A program made the translations under genes and the position numbers. DNA of 8,278 nt, from the NCBI GenBank assembly GCA_003483745.1, contig DMYD01000021.1, positions 1-8,278 on the forward strand. Direction: 5' to 3'. Under the pieces are notes generated by a model. That model did no database searches, had not been told where the DNA came from, and saw only the letters and a list, made by a program, of their open reading frames with translations. Of the stretch, positions 1 to 6,463 are shown in pieces; positions within the stretch are counted from its first letter, which is position 1, and each line of letters begins with the position of its first letter. Origin of the DNA: Roseburia sp. GTDB lineage: Bacteria > Bacillota > Clostridia > Lachnospirales > Lachnospiraceae.

Positions 1-73
1 AATTTGCCAATCGAAAGCCCCCGAAACCACCCTTCGCTGGGGAAGTCATATCCCAACAAACCAGCATTTGTTG
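1..73 (-). repeat. Intergenic repeat-like block, copy A (related to 8191-8262)
   Basis: Read on the minus strand, this block resembles the tail of the window read on the plus strand. The best core is positions 55-70, whose reverse complement CAAATGCTGGTTTGTT matches 8194-8209 at 15 of 16 bases. Looser similarity continues on the far side of the core, through a CCC...GGTG...TCG segment to a TTGGCA/ATGGCA end. Positions 54-60 and 67-73 form a perfect 7-bp inverted repeat (CAACAAA/TTTGTTG) with a 6-base loop. Frame 1 of the plus strand is open from the window edge to a stop at 106-108, but it has no recognisable domain. The repeat interpretation is mine and was aligned by eye. The stretch could also be the degraded end of an upstream gene. 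Confidence 0.4.
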
Positions 74-95
74 TGCAGATCATATGCAGTAATTA

Positions 96-104
96 TGGTA
101 TAAT
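96..104 (+). promoter_or_regulatory. Extended -10 promoter for the amidohydrolase gene
   Basis: TGGTATAAT is a perfect -10 hexamer (99-104) preceded by the TGN extension. No good -35 lies 16-18 bases upstream; TTGTGC at 71-76 is too far away, with a 22-base spacer. A perfect palindrome, ATAATC-T-GATTAT (100-112), overlaps the -10, and CTGATTAT (105-112) recurs inverted as ATAATCAG at 144-151. Either could be an operator for a repressor, which is inference. Confidence 0.55.
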
Positions 105-181
105 CTGATTATGACCTGGGAATTAACTATGTAAGACAGAAGAATAATCAGGTATAAAAAACAGGAACAGGAGACACACAC

Positions 182-1444
182 ATGAGCAATTACTTACTGA
201 TCAAACAGGGAACGATCCACAACGCCATAGAGGAAGAGCCATTTGTGGCAGATATTTTAGTGGAGAATGGAAAAATAAAAAAGATCGCACCGGTCTTAGA
301 GGGGAAGATCATCAATGACGCGGATGTGATCGATGCAACCGGGATCGATGTTTATCCGGGATTTGTGGATGCGCACTGTCACATGGGATTAGACGGGTAT
401 GCGACCGGATTTGCCGGCGAGGATTATAACGAATTAGGGGATCCTGTGACACCACAGCTCTCCGCGGTGGATGCAGTCAATCCGCAGGATGAGACTTTCC
501 AGATGGCACGCGAAGGCGGTGTGACCTGTGTGTGTACCGGACCGGGAAGCTCAAATGTCATTGGCGGAACATTCTGCGCCATCAAGACTTACGGAAAGCG
601 TGTGGATGACATGTTAGTCAAAGAAAAAACAGCCATGAAGATCGCTTTCGGTGAAAATCCGAAAAACTGTTATAAGGAAAAAGGTGTTTATTCGAGAATG
701 TCTGTTGCCGCGAAGCTGCGGGAGGCACTCACAAAGGCAAAAATATATGACACAAAATTACACGCTGCCGGCTGTCCGGAGGGCTGGAATGAACTTGAGA
801 TGGAACAGGCACAGGAACAAGTGATGGACGATTCGCAGAAAACAGACGCGGATAGGAAGGTGGATTTTTCAAAGATGCCTGCTTACGATGCAAAAATGGA
901 GGCGCTTCTTCCGGTTATCCGCGGCGAGATGCCGTTAAAAGCCCATGCGCACCGCGCCGATGATATCTACACCGCAATCCGCATTGCAAAGGAATTTCAT
1001 GTGGATCTTCGGATTGATCATACAACGGACGGAGCATTGATCGCAGATGATCTTGCAAAGGAAGGATTTCCGGTTGCGGTGGGCCCATCTTTTGGACATG
1101 CAACCAAATATGAACTGCGCCACAAAGGATTTCATACCCCTGCGGCACTTGCAAAAGCGGGATGTCAGGTTTCTATCATTACGGATTCCCCGGTGATTGA
1201 GGAGCGCTATCTGGCACTTTGCGCAGGAAGGGCGGTATTTAACGGGTTAAGTGAATTTGATGCGTTAAAGGCAATCACGATCAATGCAGCGAAACATATC
1301 GGAATCGAAGACCGTGTCGGAAGTATTGAGGCGGGAAAGGATGCGGATTTCGTGTTGACGGGGGAAAATCCATTTGCCGTGGATACTCATATTTTGTATA
1401 CGATCATTGATGGAAATGTGGTGTACGAGGGCGGGGAAGCGTAA
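182..1444 (+). CDS. Metal-dependent amidohydrolase, substrate unknown
   Basis: A 420-residue cytoplasmic enzyme of the amidohydrolase superfamily, in the branch often labelled 'imidazolonepropionase or related amidohydrolase'. It has a small N-terminal beta domain (residues 1-58), a metal-binding TIM barrel, and a C-terminal beta segment with the usual GSIEAGKDADFVL signature (380-392). Candidate metal ligands are H65 and H67 in the GFVDAHCH motif, H255/H257 in KAHAHRADD, H280 in RIDHTTDG, and D335 in SIITDSP. The GGVTCVCTGPGSSNVIGG stretch (112-129) is typical of this subgroup. The start is supported by AGGAG at 169-173, 8 bases before the ATG. No signal peptide is visible. The family hydrolyses cyclic amides or deaminates rings, but the substrate of this branch is not established to my knowledge. 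The gene sits upstream of a CodA-like deaminase, separated by a promoter and a terminator, so functional linkage is plausible but unproven. Confidence is high for the superfamily and low for any specific reaction. Confidence 0.9.
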   Translation: MSNYLLIKQGTIHNAIEEEPFVADILVENGKIKKIAPVLEGKIINDADVIDATGIDVYPGFVDAHCHMGLDGYATGFAGEDYNELGDPVTPQLSAVDAVNPQDETFQMAREGGVTCVCTGPGSSNVIGGTFCAIKTYGKRVDDMLVKEKTAMKIAFGENPKNCYKEKGVYSRMSVAAKLREALTKAKIYDTKLHAAGCPEGWNELEMEQAQEQVMDDSQKTDADRKVDFSKMPAYDAKMEALLPVIRGEMPLKAHAHRADDIYTAIRIAKEFHVDLRIDHTTDGALIADDLAKEGFPVAVGPSFGHATKYELRHKGFHTPAALAKAGCQVSIITDSPVIEERYLALCAGRAVFNGLSEFDALKAITINAAKHIGIEDRVGSIEAGKDADFVLTGENPFAVDTHILYTIIDGNVVYEGGEA

Positions 1445-1471
1445 AGTAAATCTGGAGATTTGTCCTCAGGG

Positions 1472-1495
1472 AACAAATAGATGCCGGTTTATTGG
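1472..1495 (+). repeat. Possible degenerate third copy of the repeat core
   Basis: AACAAAT, an inserted AGAT, then GCCGGTTTATTGG. Ignoring the 4-base insertion, this matches the minus-strand core of the block at 1-73 at 18 of 20 bases. It lies in the gap between the amidohydrolase and codA, just upstream of the codA promoter. The match is short and was found by eye, so it could be chance in AT-rich spacer DNA. Confidence 0.25.
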
Positions 1496-1534
1496 TCCCA
1501 CAGAATAAAAAGGAACCTGTGATTTTGCATTTTA

Positions 1535-1563
1535 TTGACGTTATTTTAGACGGGTGCTAAGAT
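1535..1563 (+). promoter_or_regulatory. Sigma-A-type promoter upstream of codA
   Basis: TTGACG (1535-1540), exactly 17 bases, then TAAGAT (1558-1563); transcription would start near 1570. The flanks TTTA before TTGA and TTGTACA after the -10 match the promoter at 4270-4298, which has TTTATTGA, the same spacer length, TAAGAT and GTACA at the same offset. This is the only convincing promoter I see between the amidohydrolase stop and codA. An intrinsic terminator follows about 20 bases after the predicted start. Confidence 0.6.
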
Positions 1564-1590
1564 TTGTACAGGAAGAACAAATAAGTTAGC

Positions 1591-1623
1591 AAAGGCGCTA
1601 AGGTGTGTACCTTAGCGCCTTTT
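1591..1623 (+). terminator. Intrinsic terminator in the codA leader (possible attenuator)
   Basis: A perfect 14-bp stem (1591-1604 with 1609-1622, AAAGGCGCTAAGGT and its complement) with a GTGT loop, ending in TTTT. The T run is short, but the stem is long and stable. It could end transcripts of the amidohydrolase gene. It also lies between the codA promoter (1535-1563) and the codA start (1730), and no other promoter is visible after it, so codA transcription probably has to pass it. A short competing pairing, TTAGC (1586-1590) with GCTAA (1597-1601), exists but is too weak to be a convincing antiterminator. Confidence 0.75.
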
Positions 1624-1729
1624 CGCAAATTCAGTCAGATACAAGCCCGGCAAACCATAGCAGATTTGCAGGAAACAGGTACAGACTGTTGTGTGAGACA
1701 TCAATAAAATGGAAAAGGGGATCAACAAT

Positions 1730-2974
1730 ATGAAAAAATTTACGAATGTGAGATTAAAAGGCAAAAAAGAACTGGTATCAATTCTTGTAGAGGATGGAAA
1801 AATCAAAAAAATTGCAGAACAGATTTCGGAGGAATGTGAAACCATTGATGTTGGTGGAAATCTTGTAATTCCACCATATGTTGATCCACATCTTCATCTG
1901 GATTATGTGTTCACCGCAGATATGGGAGAACAGAACGGATCAGGAACTCTGTTTGAGGGCATCCAGAGATGGAGTGAGTCAAAGGGCAATATGACTGTGG
2001 AACAGATGAAGGCGCGTATTTACAGTGGAATCCGCAAAGAGATGCTTCACGGAGTTCAGGCAATCCGGACGCATATTGACGTGACGGATTCGACTTTTAC
2101 CGGGCTAAAGGCAGCACTTGAAGTGCGTGAGGAGGTAAAGGATATTTTGGATCTCCAGATAGTTGCATTTCCACAGGAAGGCATGTATGCTTATAAAGGC
2201 GGGGATGAACTTGTTGAAGAAGGCCTTAAAATGGGAGCTGACTGTGTCGGAGCGATCCCACATTTTGAACTGGCGAGAGAGTTTGGGGAGAAATCCATCC
2301 ACAAAGTCATTGAGCTTGCGACAAAGTACGATAAGCTGATCGATGTCCACTGTGATGAGACAGATGACACACAGAGCCGCTTTTTAGAACTTTTAAATGC
2401 GCTTGCACTGATGGAAGGAATCGGGACAAGGACAACGGCGAGCCACACCTGTTCTTTTGGCTCTGCGGACAACAGTTATGCATTCCGCATGATGAAGCTG
2501 TTTCAAAAGTCCGGGATCAATTTTATTTCGTGTCCGACCGAAAATATCTATCTGGAGGGCAGACAGGATACATATCCGAAACGCCGCGGCATTACGCGTG
2601 TGAAAGAACTGAATGATAATGGGATCAATGTCTGCTTTGCACAGGATTCCATGTCAGACCCGTGGTATCCGCTTGGAAATGGAAACATGATGATGATATT
2701 AGATCACGGGATCCATATTGCACAGATGATGTCGCTGGAGGAGATCACCAATGACCTTGATCTTGTGACAAAAAATGGAGCAGTTACCATGAATATCATG
2801 GATCATTATGGAATTGAGGAAGGTAAGCCGGCAAACTTTATCGTATTAGACGCAAAATCAGAATTTGAAGCGATCTGTGAAAGAGCCGGAATTACAGCGT
2901 CTGTGAGAAATGGAGAATTTCTGTTTCAGAAGACACCTGTACAGGTCACAGGGGCGATTGATTTATTGAAATAG
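1730..2974 (+). CDS. codA: CodA-type cytosine deaminase homologue
   Basis: A 414-residue amidohydrolase close in length and sequence to E. coli CodA (about 427), which deaminates cytosine to uracil and ammonia. Long CodA signatures are visible: SGTLFEGI, LQIVAFPQEG, GADCVGAIPHFE, DVHCDE, DTYPKRRGITRVKE and DPWYPLG. In this protein's own numbering, the residues equivalent to E. coli metal and catalytic positions are H54 and H56 (H61/H63), Q149 (Q156), H207 (H214), E210 (E217), H239 (H246) and D306 (D313), all conserved. Two pocket regions differ: E. coli D314 is Ser here (AQDS), and the E. coli NPLVNIHL segment reads CPTENIYL. The substrate may therefore not be cytosine; related CodA-like enzymes act on isoguanine or creatinine. 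I chose the ATG at 1730 because AAAAGGGG (1713-1720) lies 9 bases upstream; the in-frame ATG at 1709 has no ribosome binding site. The regulator gene follows after 21 bases. Confidence 0.88.
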   Translation: MKKFTNVRLKGKKELVSILVEDGKIKKIAEQISEECETIDVGGNLVIPPYVDPHLHLDYVFTADMGEQNGSGTLFEGIQRWSESKGNMTVEQMKARIYSGIRKEMLHGVQAIRTHIDVTDSTFTGLKAALEVREEVKDILDLQIVAFPQEGMYAYKGGDELVEEGLKMGADCVGAIPHFELAREFGEKSIHKVIELATKYDKLIDVHCDETDDTQSRFLELLNALALMEGIGTRTTASHTCSFGSADNSYAFRMMKLFQKSGINFISCPTENIYLEGRQDTYPKRRGITRVKELNDNGINVCFAQDSMSDPWYPLGNGNMMMILDHGIHIAQMMSLEEITNDLDLVTKNGAVTMNIMDHYGIEEGKPANFIVLDAKSEFEAICERAGITASVRNGEFLFQKTPVQVTGAIDLLK

Positions 2975-2995
2975 AAAAAGGATGTGACAGGCAAA

Positions 2996-4162
2996 ATGTT
3001 TCAATGCAAAGATCTGCTTTCACTTACGACGATGTCGCAGGCGAAGGTAGTTGCCGGAACTGGAGGGATGGAGCGGGGAATACGCTGGTCCTATAAGGCA
3101 GAAAATATTAATTTTGAAAAATGGGTTCATGGTCAGGAACTTTTGATCATCAGTGGACCGGTGACACAGCGAAAAAATTTTGATCTGTACCGGACAATTG
3201 AAAAGGCAATCGAACTTAAAATGTCATGTGCCCTGCTTCTGGTAGGAGAAAACTATGTGACACAGATCGATGAACAGGTAATAGATTTAGCGGAAAAAAA
3301 TGATTTTCCGCTTTTTACCATGCCATGGGATGTGCCGCTTTTAGACTTTTTTGAGGAACTTGGCCATGCGATATCGTATCTGGATGACAGGAAGGATATA
3401 CAGGACAGCCTGCTCGCAGAGATCATCTTTGGAAACAGCATCAATGTACATAATATTGAACGCAAGTGCCAGCAGATGGGACAGGATATTTCTGTGATGG
3501 AGCAGGTGTTTGTGCTTCATCCGGACAATCTTTCCAATGATGAAGTGCGTTCTTATGCGGAGGTGCTGAAAGGACTTTTTGGGAAGAAAGAATATCCGGC
3601 GATCATATCCTGCTATGGGGATCGTATGATAGGATTTATCAGAGATTGCAGCGGACAGAGAGAGCTTATCACAGAGATATTTGATGAATTTACCTCCTTT
3701 TTACAAAGTGAGCATGAGGGGATCTGTTACACCCTCAATATTGGAGAAAGATGCAGCAGTCTTTCGAAACTCCAGAAGAGTTTTCAGGAAACGTCAAAGA
3801 CAAATTCTATTTTAGAGCATATCCGCAGGGTAAATGAGGTGGTATTTTATGACCAGATGGGATTTTACCGGTTGCTGATATCCTATGAGAATACAGAACC
3901 GATGAAGCGGTATGTGGACGAGGTGTTGGGGGAGATCCTTGCCTATGATCAGAAGAACCATACCCAGCTGGTCGAGACCATGTGGGCATATTTTGGAAGT
4001 GACTGCAATCTGCAGAGAGCGGCAGACAGGCTTTTTTCACATAAAAACACAGTGAAATACAGGCTTTCGCGGATTGAGCAGATTACCGGAAGGGATTTTG
4101 ATAACCGGTTTCAGAGTCAGGAACTTTATAATGCCCTGATGATCTATTATTATATTGAGTAG
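2996..4162 (+). CDS. PucR-family transcriptional regulator
   Basis: A 388-residue regulator with an N-terminal PucR ligand-sensing domain (about residues 1-125, starting MFQCKDLLSL as usual for this domain), a central region of the CdaR/GGDEF-like type, and a C-terminal PucR helix-turn-helix domain (about 325-383). The latter is recognised by LFSHKNTVKYRLSRIEQITG, the hallmark DNA-binding segment of the family. PucR of Bacillus controls purine catabolism genes; other members control diverse nitrogen-compound operons. The gene lies 21 bases after codA, so the two are probably cotranscribed and the regulator likely senses the deaminase substrate or product. Start choice: GTG at 2984 is in frame but only one base after the AAAAAGGA run (2975-2982). 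ATG at 2996 matches the usual family N-terminus but has a long 13-base spacing from that run, so the exact start is uncertain. No lone terminator directly follows the stop. Confidence 0.9.
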   Translation: MFQCKDLLSLTTMSQAKVVAGTGGMERGIRWSYKAENINFEKWVHGQELLIISGPVTQRKNFDLYRTIEKAIELKMSCALLLVGENYVTQIDEQVIDLAEKNDFPLFTMPWDVPLLDFFEELGHAISYLDDRKDIQDSLLAEIIFGNSINVHNIERKCQQMGQDISVMEQVFVLHPDNLSNDEVRSYAEVLKGLFGKKEYPAIISCYGDRMIGFIRDCSGQRELITEIFDEFTSFLQSEHEGICYTLNIGERCSSLSKLQKSFQETSKTNSILEHIRRVNEVVFYDQMGFYRLLISYENTEPMKRYVDEVLGEILAYDQKNHTQLVETMWAYFGSDCNLQRAADRLFSHKNTVKYRLSRIEQITGRDFDNRFQSQELYNALMIYYYIE

Positions 4163-4197
4163 ACAAGATACGATGCTGATTATGACGGTGTCACAGG

Positions 4198-4292
4198 ACG
4201 GGGTTTGTTTTCCAGAAACAAATGTATACAGAACCGTTTGTCTGTTACAGACGAAAATACAGGTCTTTATTGATTCGTGAGGAAAACCCCGT
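4198..4292 (+). other. Structured intergenic element upstream of the transporter gene
   Basis: A 9-bp helix, ACGGGGTTT (4198-4206) with AAACCCCGT (4284-4292), encloses two smaller hairpins: TTTGTTT/AAACAAA (4204-4210 with 4216-4222, which competes for the top of the outer helix) and an 8-bp stem with a TTA loop (4237-4244 with 4248-4255, one G-U pair) whose core is GTCTG-TTA-CAGAC. The 3' arm of the outer helix, CCCCGTT (4287-4293), can instead pair with AATGGGG (4341-4347) at the foot of the downstream terminator. It would exist as RNA only in transcripts entering from the codA-pucR operon, because the local promoter starts downstream. As DNA, the GTCTGTTACAGAC palindrome (4240-4252) lies 53-65 bases upstream of the predicted start, a typical activator site. 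It does not match a riboswitch class I recognise. Confidence 0.4.
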
Positions 4293-4298
4293 TAAGAT
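4270..4298 (+). promoter_or_regulatory. Promoter upstream of the NhaC-family transporter gene
   Basis: TTGATT (4270-4275), exactly 17 bases, then TAAGAT (4293-4298), with a predicted start near 4305. It shares TTTATTGA, the spacer length, the TAAGAT -10 and a GTACA two bases after the -10 with the codA promoter at 1535-1563, which suggests joint control. The 3' arm of the 4198-4292 helix lies inside the spacer. Confidence 0.6.
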
Positions 4299-4345
4299 AA
4301 GTACAACGATAAAGGACTTTATTACATACGAAAAAATGGCAATGG

Positions 4346-4375
4346 GGCCGGAAGGGAAACTTCCGGTCTTTTTTT
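4346..4375 (+). terminator. Intrinsic terminator immediately before the transporter gene
   Basis: A 9-bp stem (4346-4354 with 4360-4368, GGCCGGAAG/CTTCCGGTC including one G-U pair), a GGAAA loop and a seven-T tail (4369-4375). It is a textbook intrinsic terminator and may end the codA-pucR transcript. However, only 23 bases separate the T run from the transporter ATG at 4399, and they hold the ribosome binding site and no promoter. Transcription of the transporter gene must therefore read through it, making it a likely attenuator. Confidence 0.85.
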
Positions 4376-4398
4376 GACAGAAGAAAGGATGATTGGTT

Positions 4399-5754
4399 AT
4401 GAGCTATGGATTGATTGCAACATTGATTGTACTTGTCATTGTAATTGGTGCGATCACAACAAAAAAATGTGAGGCATTTCTGATCGCAGGTTCTATGGTT
4501 GGTGCACTTGTATTATGGAAACAAAATTTTCTATCTGAGTGGGTATCCACATTGGAAGGTGTGATCAGCGATGAGGCATATGTCATTCTGATATGCGGAT
4601 TGTTTGGCAGTCTTGTGGCACTGCTTACCGCTTCAAAAGGAAGCTTTGGTTTCACAAAGATCGTTACAAAAATCTGCAATACAGAGAGAAAGACGCTGTT
4701 TACCACATTTCTTTTAGGTATCCTGATCTTTGTGGATGATTATTTAAATGTTTTATCCATCGGAACAGCAATGAAAGGTTCTTACGATAAGAAAAAAGTG
4801 CCGAGGGAAGCACTTGCCTATCTTTTGGACAGCACGGGTGCCCCGGTCTGTGTGTTGATCCCGTTTTCTTCCTGGGCAGCATATTTCGGAGCAATTTTCC
4901 TTCAGCAGGACTGTGTTAAGAGTCTTGCAGGCGGCAGCCTGATGAAAACCTACTTGATGGCGGTTCCGTATTGTGTATATCCGATCGTGGCACTGATCAT
5001 TGTATTTCTCTTCTGTATGGGTTGGTTCCCAAAGCTTGGCGGAATGAAAAAAGCATATGACCGTGTTTCCACAACCGGAAAAACATACAGCGATGTCAGC
5101 AGAAAATACAACATTGGTTCCGAATATGGTGAGGAGGAAGGAAGAAGCGTTTGGTTTTTTATCATTCCACTTGCAATATTAGTCGGCATTGCAGTTGTAA
5201 CCGGTGATCTTGTCATAGCAGCAATTATTGCAATTTTAGTCTGCATGGTATTATATATAGGGGCAAAGATCATGACCTTCTCCGAATTCTGGGATACGTT
5301 TGTAAAAGGTTTTGCAGATATGCTTCCAATCATTATCCTATTAATTTCAGCGTTGACTTTCCAGAAAATCGCCAGTGAAATGGAGATGACGGAGTTTTTT
5401 GTAGACTTATGCAAGCCGATCATGTCGGGGGCAGTATTTCCGATGATCGCATTTATCATTGTGGGACTGCTTGCATTTATGATCGCAAATGCATGGGGCG
5501 TATGTACGCTGGTTGCACCTGTTTTACTTCCTCTTGGCGCGAGTGTTGGGGCTGACATCGTGCTTGTGATGGCAGCAATCCTCTCCGGATGTGCATTTGG
5601 AAATCATGCATGTTTTTACTGCGATACAACAGTTTTAGCTTCAAACGGAGCAGGAATTGACAACCTTGAACATGCGGGATCACAGCTTCCATATGTTTTG
5701 ATCGGAGCTGCAGTCTCCATCGTGGGATTTCTGATCCTTGGTGTGGTAATGTAG
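4399..5754 (+). CDS. NhaC-family Na+/H+ antiporter-type transporter
   Basis: A 451-residue inner-membrane protein of the NhaC ion-transporter family (Pfam Na_H_antiporter type), with roughly 11-12 hydrophobic segments. Family signatures are ILIFVDDYLNVLSIGTAM around residues 109-126, with the paired aspartates D113 and D114, then AYLLDSTGAPVCVLIPFSSW starting near residue 140, and near the C-terminus GNHACFYCDTTVLASNGAG, matching the family's GDH...SDTT motif with Asp replaced by Asn. Members exchange Na+ and H+, and some also carry organic anions. Here the gene follows a deaminase-regulator pair and is the only transporter in the window, so it may import the deaminase substrate or export a product in place of the CodB permease; that is inference from position. 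I chose ATG 4399 because GAAAGGA (4383-4389) lies 9 bases upstream; a TTG at 4393 is in frame but too close. A promoter and a terminator precede the gene (4270-4298, 4346-4375). Confidence 0.88.
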   Translation: MSYGLIATLIVLVIVIGAITTKKCEAFLIAGSMVGALVLWKQNFLSEWVSTLEGVISDEAYVILICGLFGSLVALLTASKGSFGFTKIVTKICNTERKTLFTTFLLGILIFVDDYLNVLSIGTAMKGSYDKKKVPREALAYLLDSTGAPVCVLIPFSSWAAYFGAIFLQQDCVKSLAGGSLMKTYLMAVPYCVYPIVALIIVFLFCMGWFPKLGGMKKAYDRVSTTGKTYSDVSRKYNIGSEYGEEEGRSVWFFIIPLAILVGIAVVTGDLVIAAIIAILVCMVLYIGAKIMTFSEFWDTFVKGFADMLPIIILLISALTFQKIASEMEMTEFFVDLCKPIMSGAVFPMIAFIIVGLLAFMIANAWGVCTLVAPVLLPLGASVGADIVLVMAAILSGCAFGNHACFYCDTTVLASNGAGIDNLEHAGSQLPYVLIGAAVSIVGFLILGVVM

Positions 5755-5778
5755 AAGTGAATGGCAGTGTAGAAAAGT

Positions 5779-5808
5779 TTGTGGAACGTATATTCTATTG
5801 TTTAAAAT
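5779..5808 (+). promoter_or_regulatory. Possible weak promoter for the cytidylate kinase-like gene
   Basis: TTGTGG (5779-5784), 18 bases, then TAAAAT (5803-5808). The -35 is poor. The gap of 78 bases between the transporter stop and the next start, with no terminator visible, means the gene could equally be reached by readthrough. Confidence 0.3.
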
Positions 5809-5832
5809 CAGAGCCGGAACGGAGGAATTATC

Positions 5833-6453
5833 ATGGAAAAGAAAAAATATATTGTCACGATAGCCAGACAGTTTGGAAGTCTTGGACGTCCAATTGCAAT
5901 GAGGATGAGTGAAAAATTAGGTGTGGAATTTTATGATCGCGATATTGTGGAGGAGGCTGCGAAAAAGCTGAATCTTCCGGTATCAAAGATTGATGAGATT
6001 GAAGAGAGTGCAAAAAAAAGAGTAAAAACAAACAGTTTCAGACGTATGATGTATCCGCTTGGGACCCAGACGGATGATCTTCAGAACAAATTGTTTGATG
6101 CACAACAGAATATTATTAAATTCCTTGCAGAACGGGAATCCTGTATTATTGTCGGACGCTGTTCGGATTTTATTCTTGCGGATGAACCGGATCTGCTACG
6201 GGTATACATTTATGCGCCTTATGAGGCGAGGGTTGCAAATTGTGTGAACGATCTGAACATGGATGAAGATGAGGCGCGTAAAATGATCCGCGCGGTCGAT
6301 GAGGCAAGAGATCATTATCATATGCATTATGCAGGATTTTTACCAAATGACCAGCGGTTTAAGGAGATCATGATCGACAGCAGTATGCTTGGAACGGAAG
6401 GGACAGCGGATTATCTGGTGGAGGCTGTGAAGAGGAAATTTGATCTGCCGTGA
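5833..6453 (+). CDS. Cytidylate kinase-like protein
   Basis: A 206-residue cytoplasmic protein of the cytidylate kinase-like family (PF13189 type), common in Clostridia beside or in addition to true Cmk. It has a nucleotide-kinase fold: an N-terminal strand and modified P-loop ARQFGSLGRP (11-20), a YDRDIVEEAA segment (34-43), IVGRCSDFIL (106-115), RVYIYAP (123-129), and a C-terminal region with the family's conserved basic helix followed by IDSSMLGTEG. The P-loop has Arg19 where canonical Cmk has the Walker A lysine; family relatives usually read GSGGRE, so the absence of Lys is typical and not a defect of this gene. GGAGG (5821-5825) lies 7 bases before the ATG, so the start is firm. The biological role of the family is poorly defined, and a true CMP kinase activity should not be assumed. 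Nearby CodA and SurE make a nucleotide theme possible but not demonstrated. Confidence 0.85.
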   Translation: MEKKKYIVTIARQFGSLGRPIAMRMSEKLGVEFYDRDIVEEAAKKLNLPVSKIDEIEESAKKRVKTNSFRRMMYPLGTQTDDLQNKLFDAQQNIIKFLAERESCIIVGRCSDFILADEPDLLRVYIYAPYEARVANCVNDLNMDEDEARKMIRAVDEARDHYHMHYAGFLPNDQRFKEIMIDSSMLGTEGTADYLVEAVKRKFDLP

Positions 6454-6463
6454 AAGTGCACTA

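Noticed and set aside
1485..1500. Possible Bacillus-type PucR box near TTTATTGGTCC
   Set aside because: Only TTGG and the AT-rich flank fit the WWWCNTTGGTTAA consensus; the required C and the TTAA end are missing.
4173..4280. 35-codon reading frame starting ATG CTG ATT in the gap after pucR
   Set aside because: No ribosome binding site, no recognisable protein features, and it runs through the paired arms of a structured element and the -35 of the transporter promoter.
4336..4377. 13-codon frame (MAMGPEGKLPVFF) spanning the terminator before the transporter, as a leader peptide
   Set aside because: The nearest Shine-Dalgarno-like AAAGGA lies about 19 bases upstream, and the peptide has no run of regulatory codons; probably chance.
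4950..5558. 202-codon minus-strand open frame inside the transporter gene
   Set aside because: It is the antisense shadow of a clear membrane-protein gene and shows no domain of its own or ribosome binding site.
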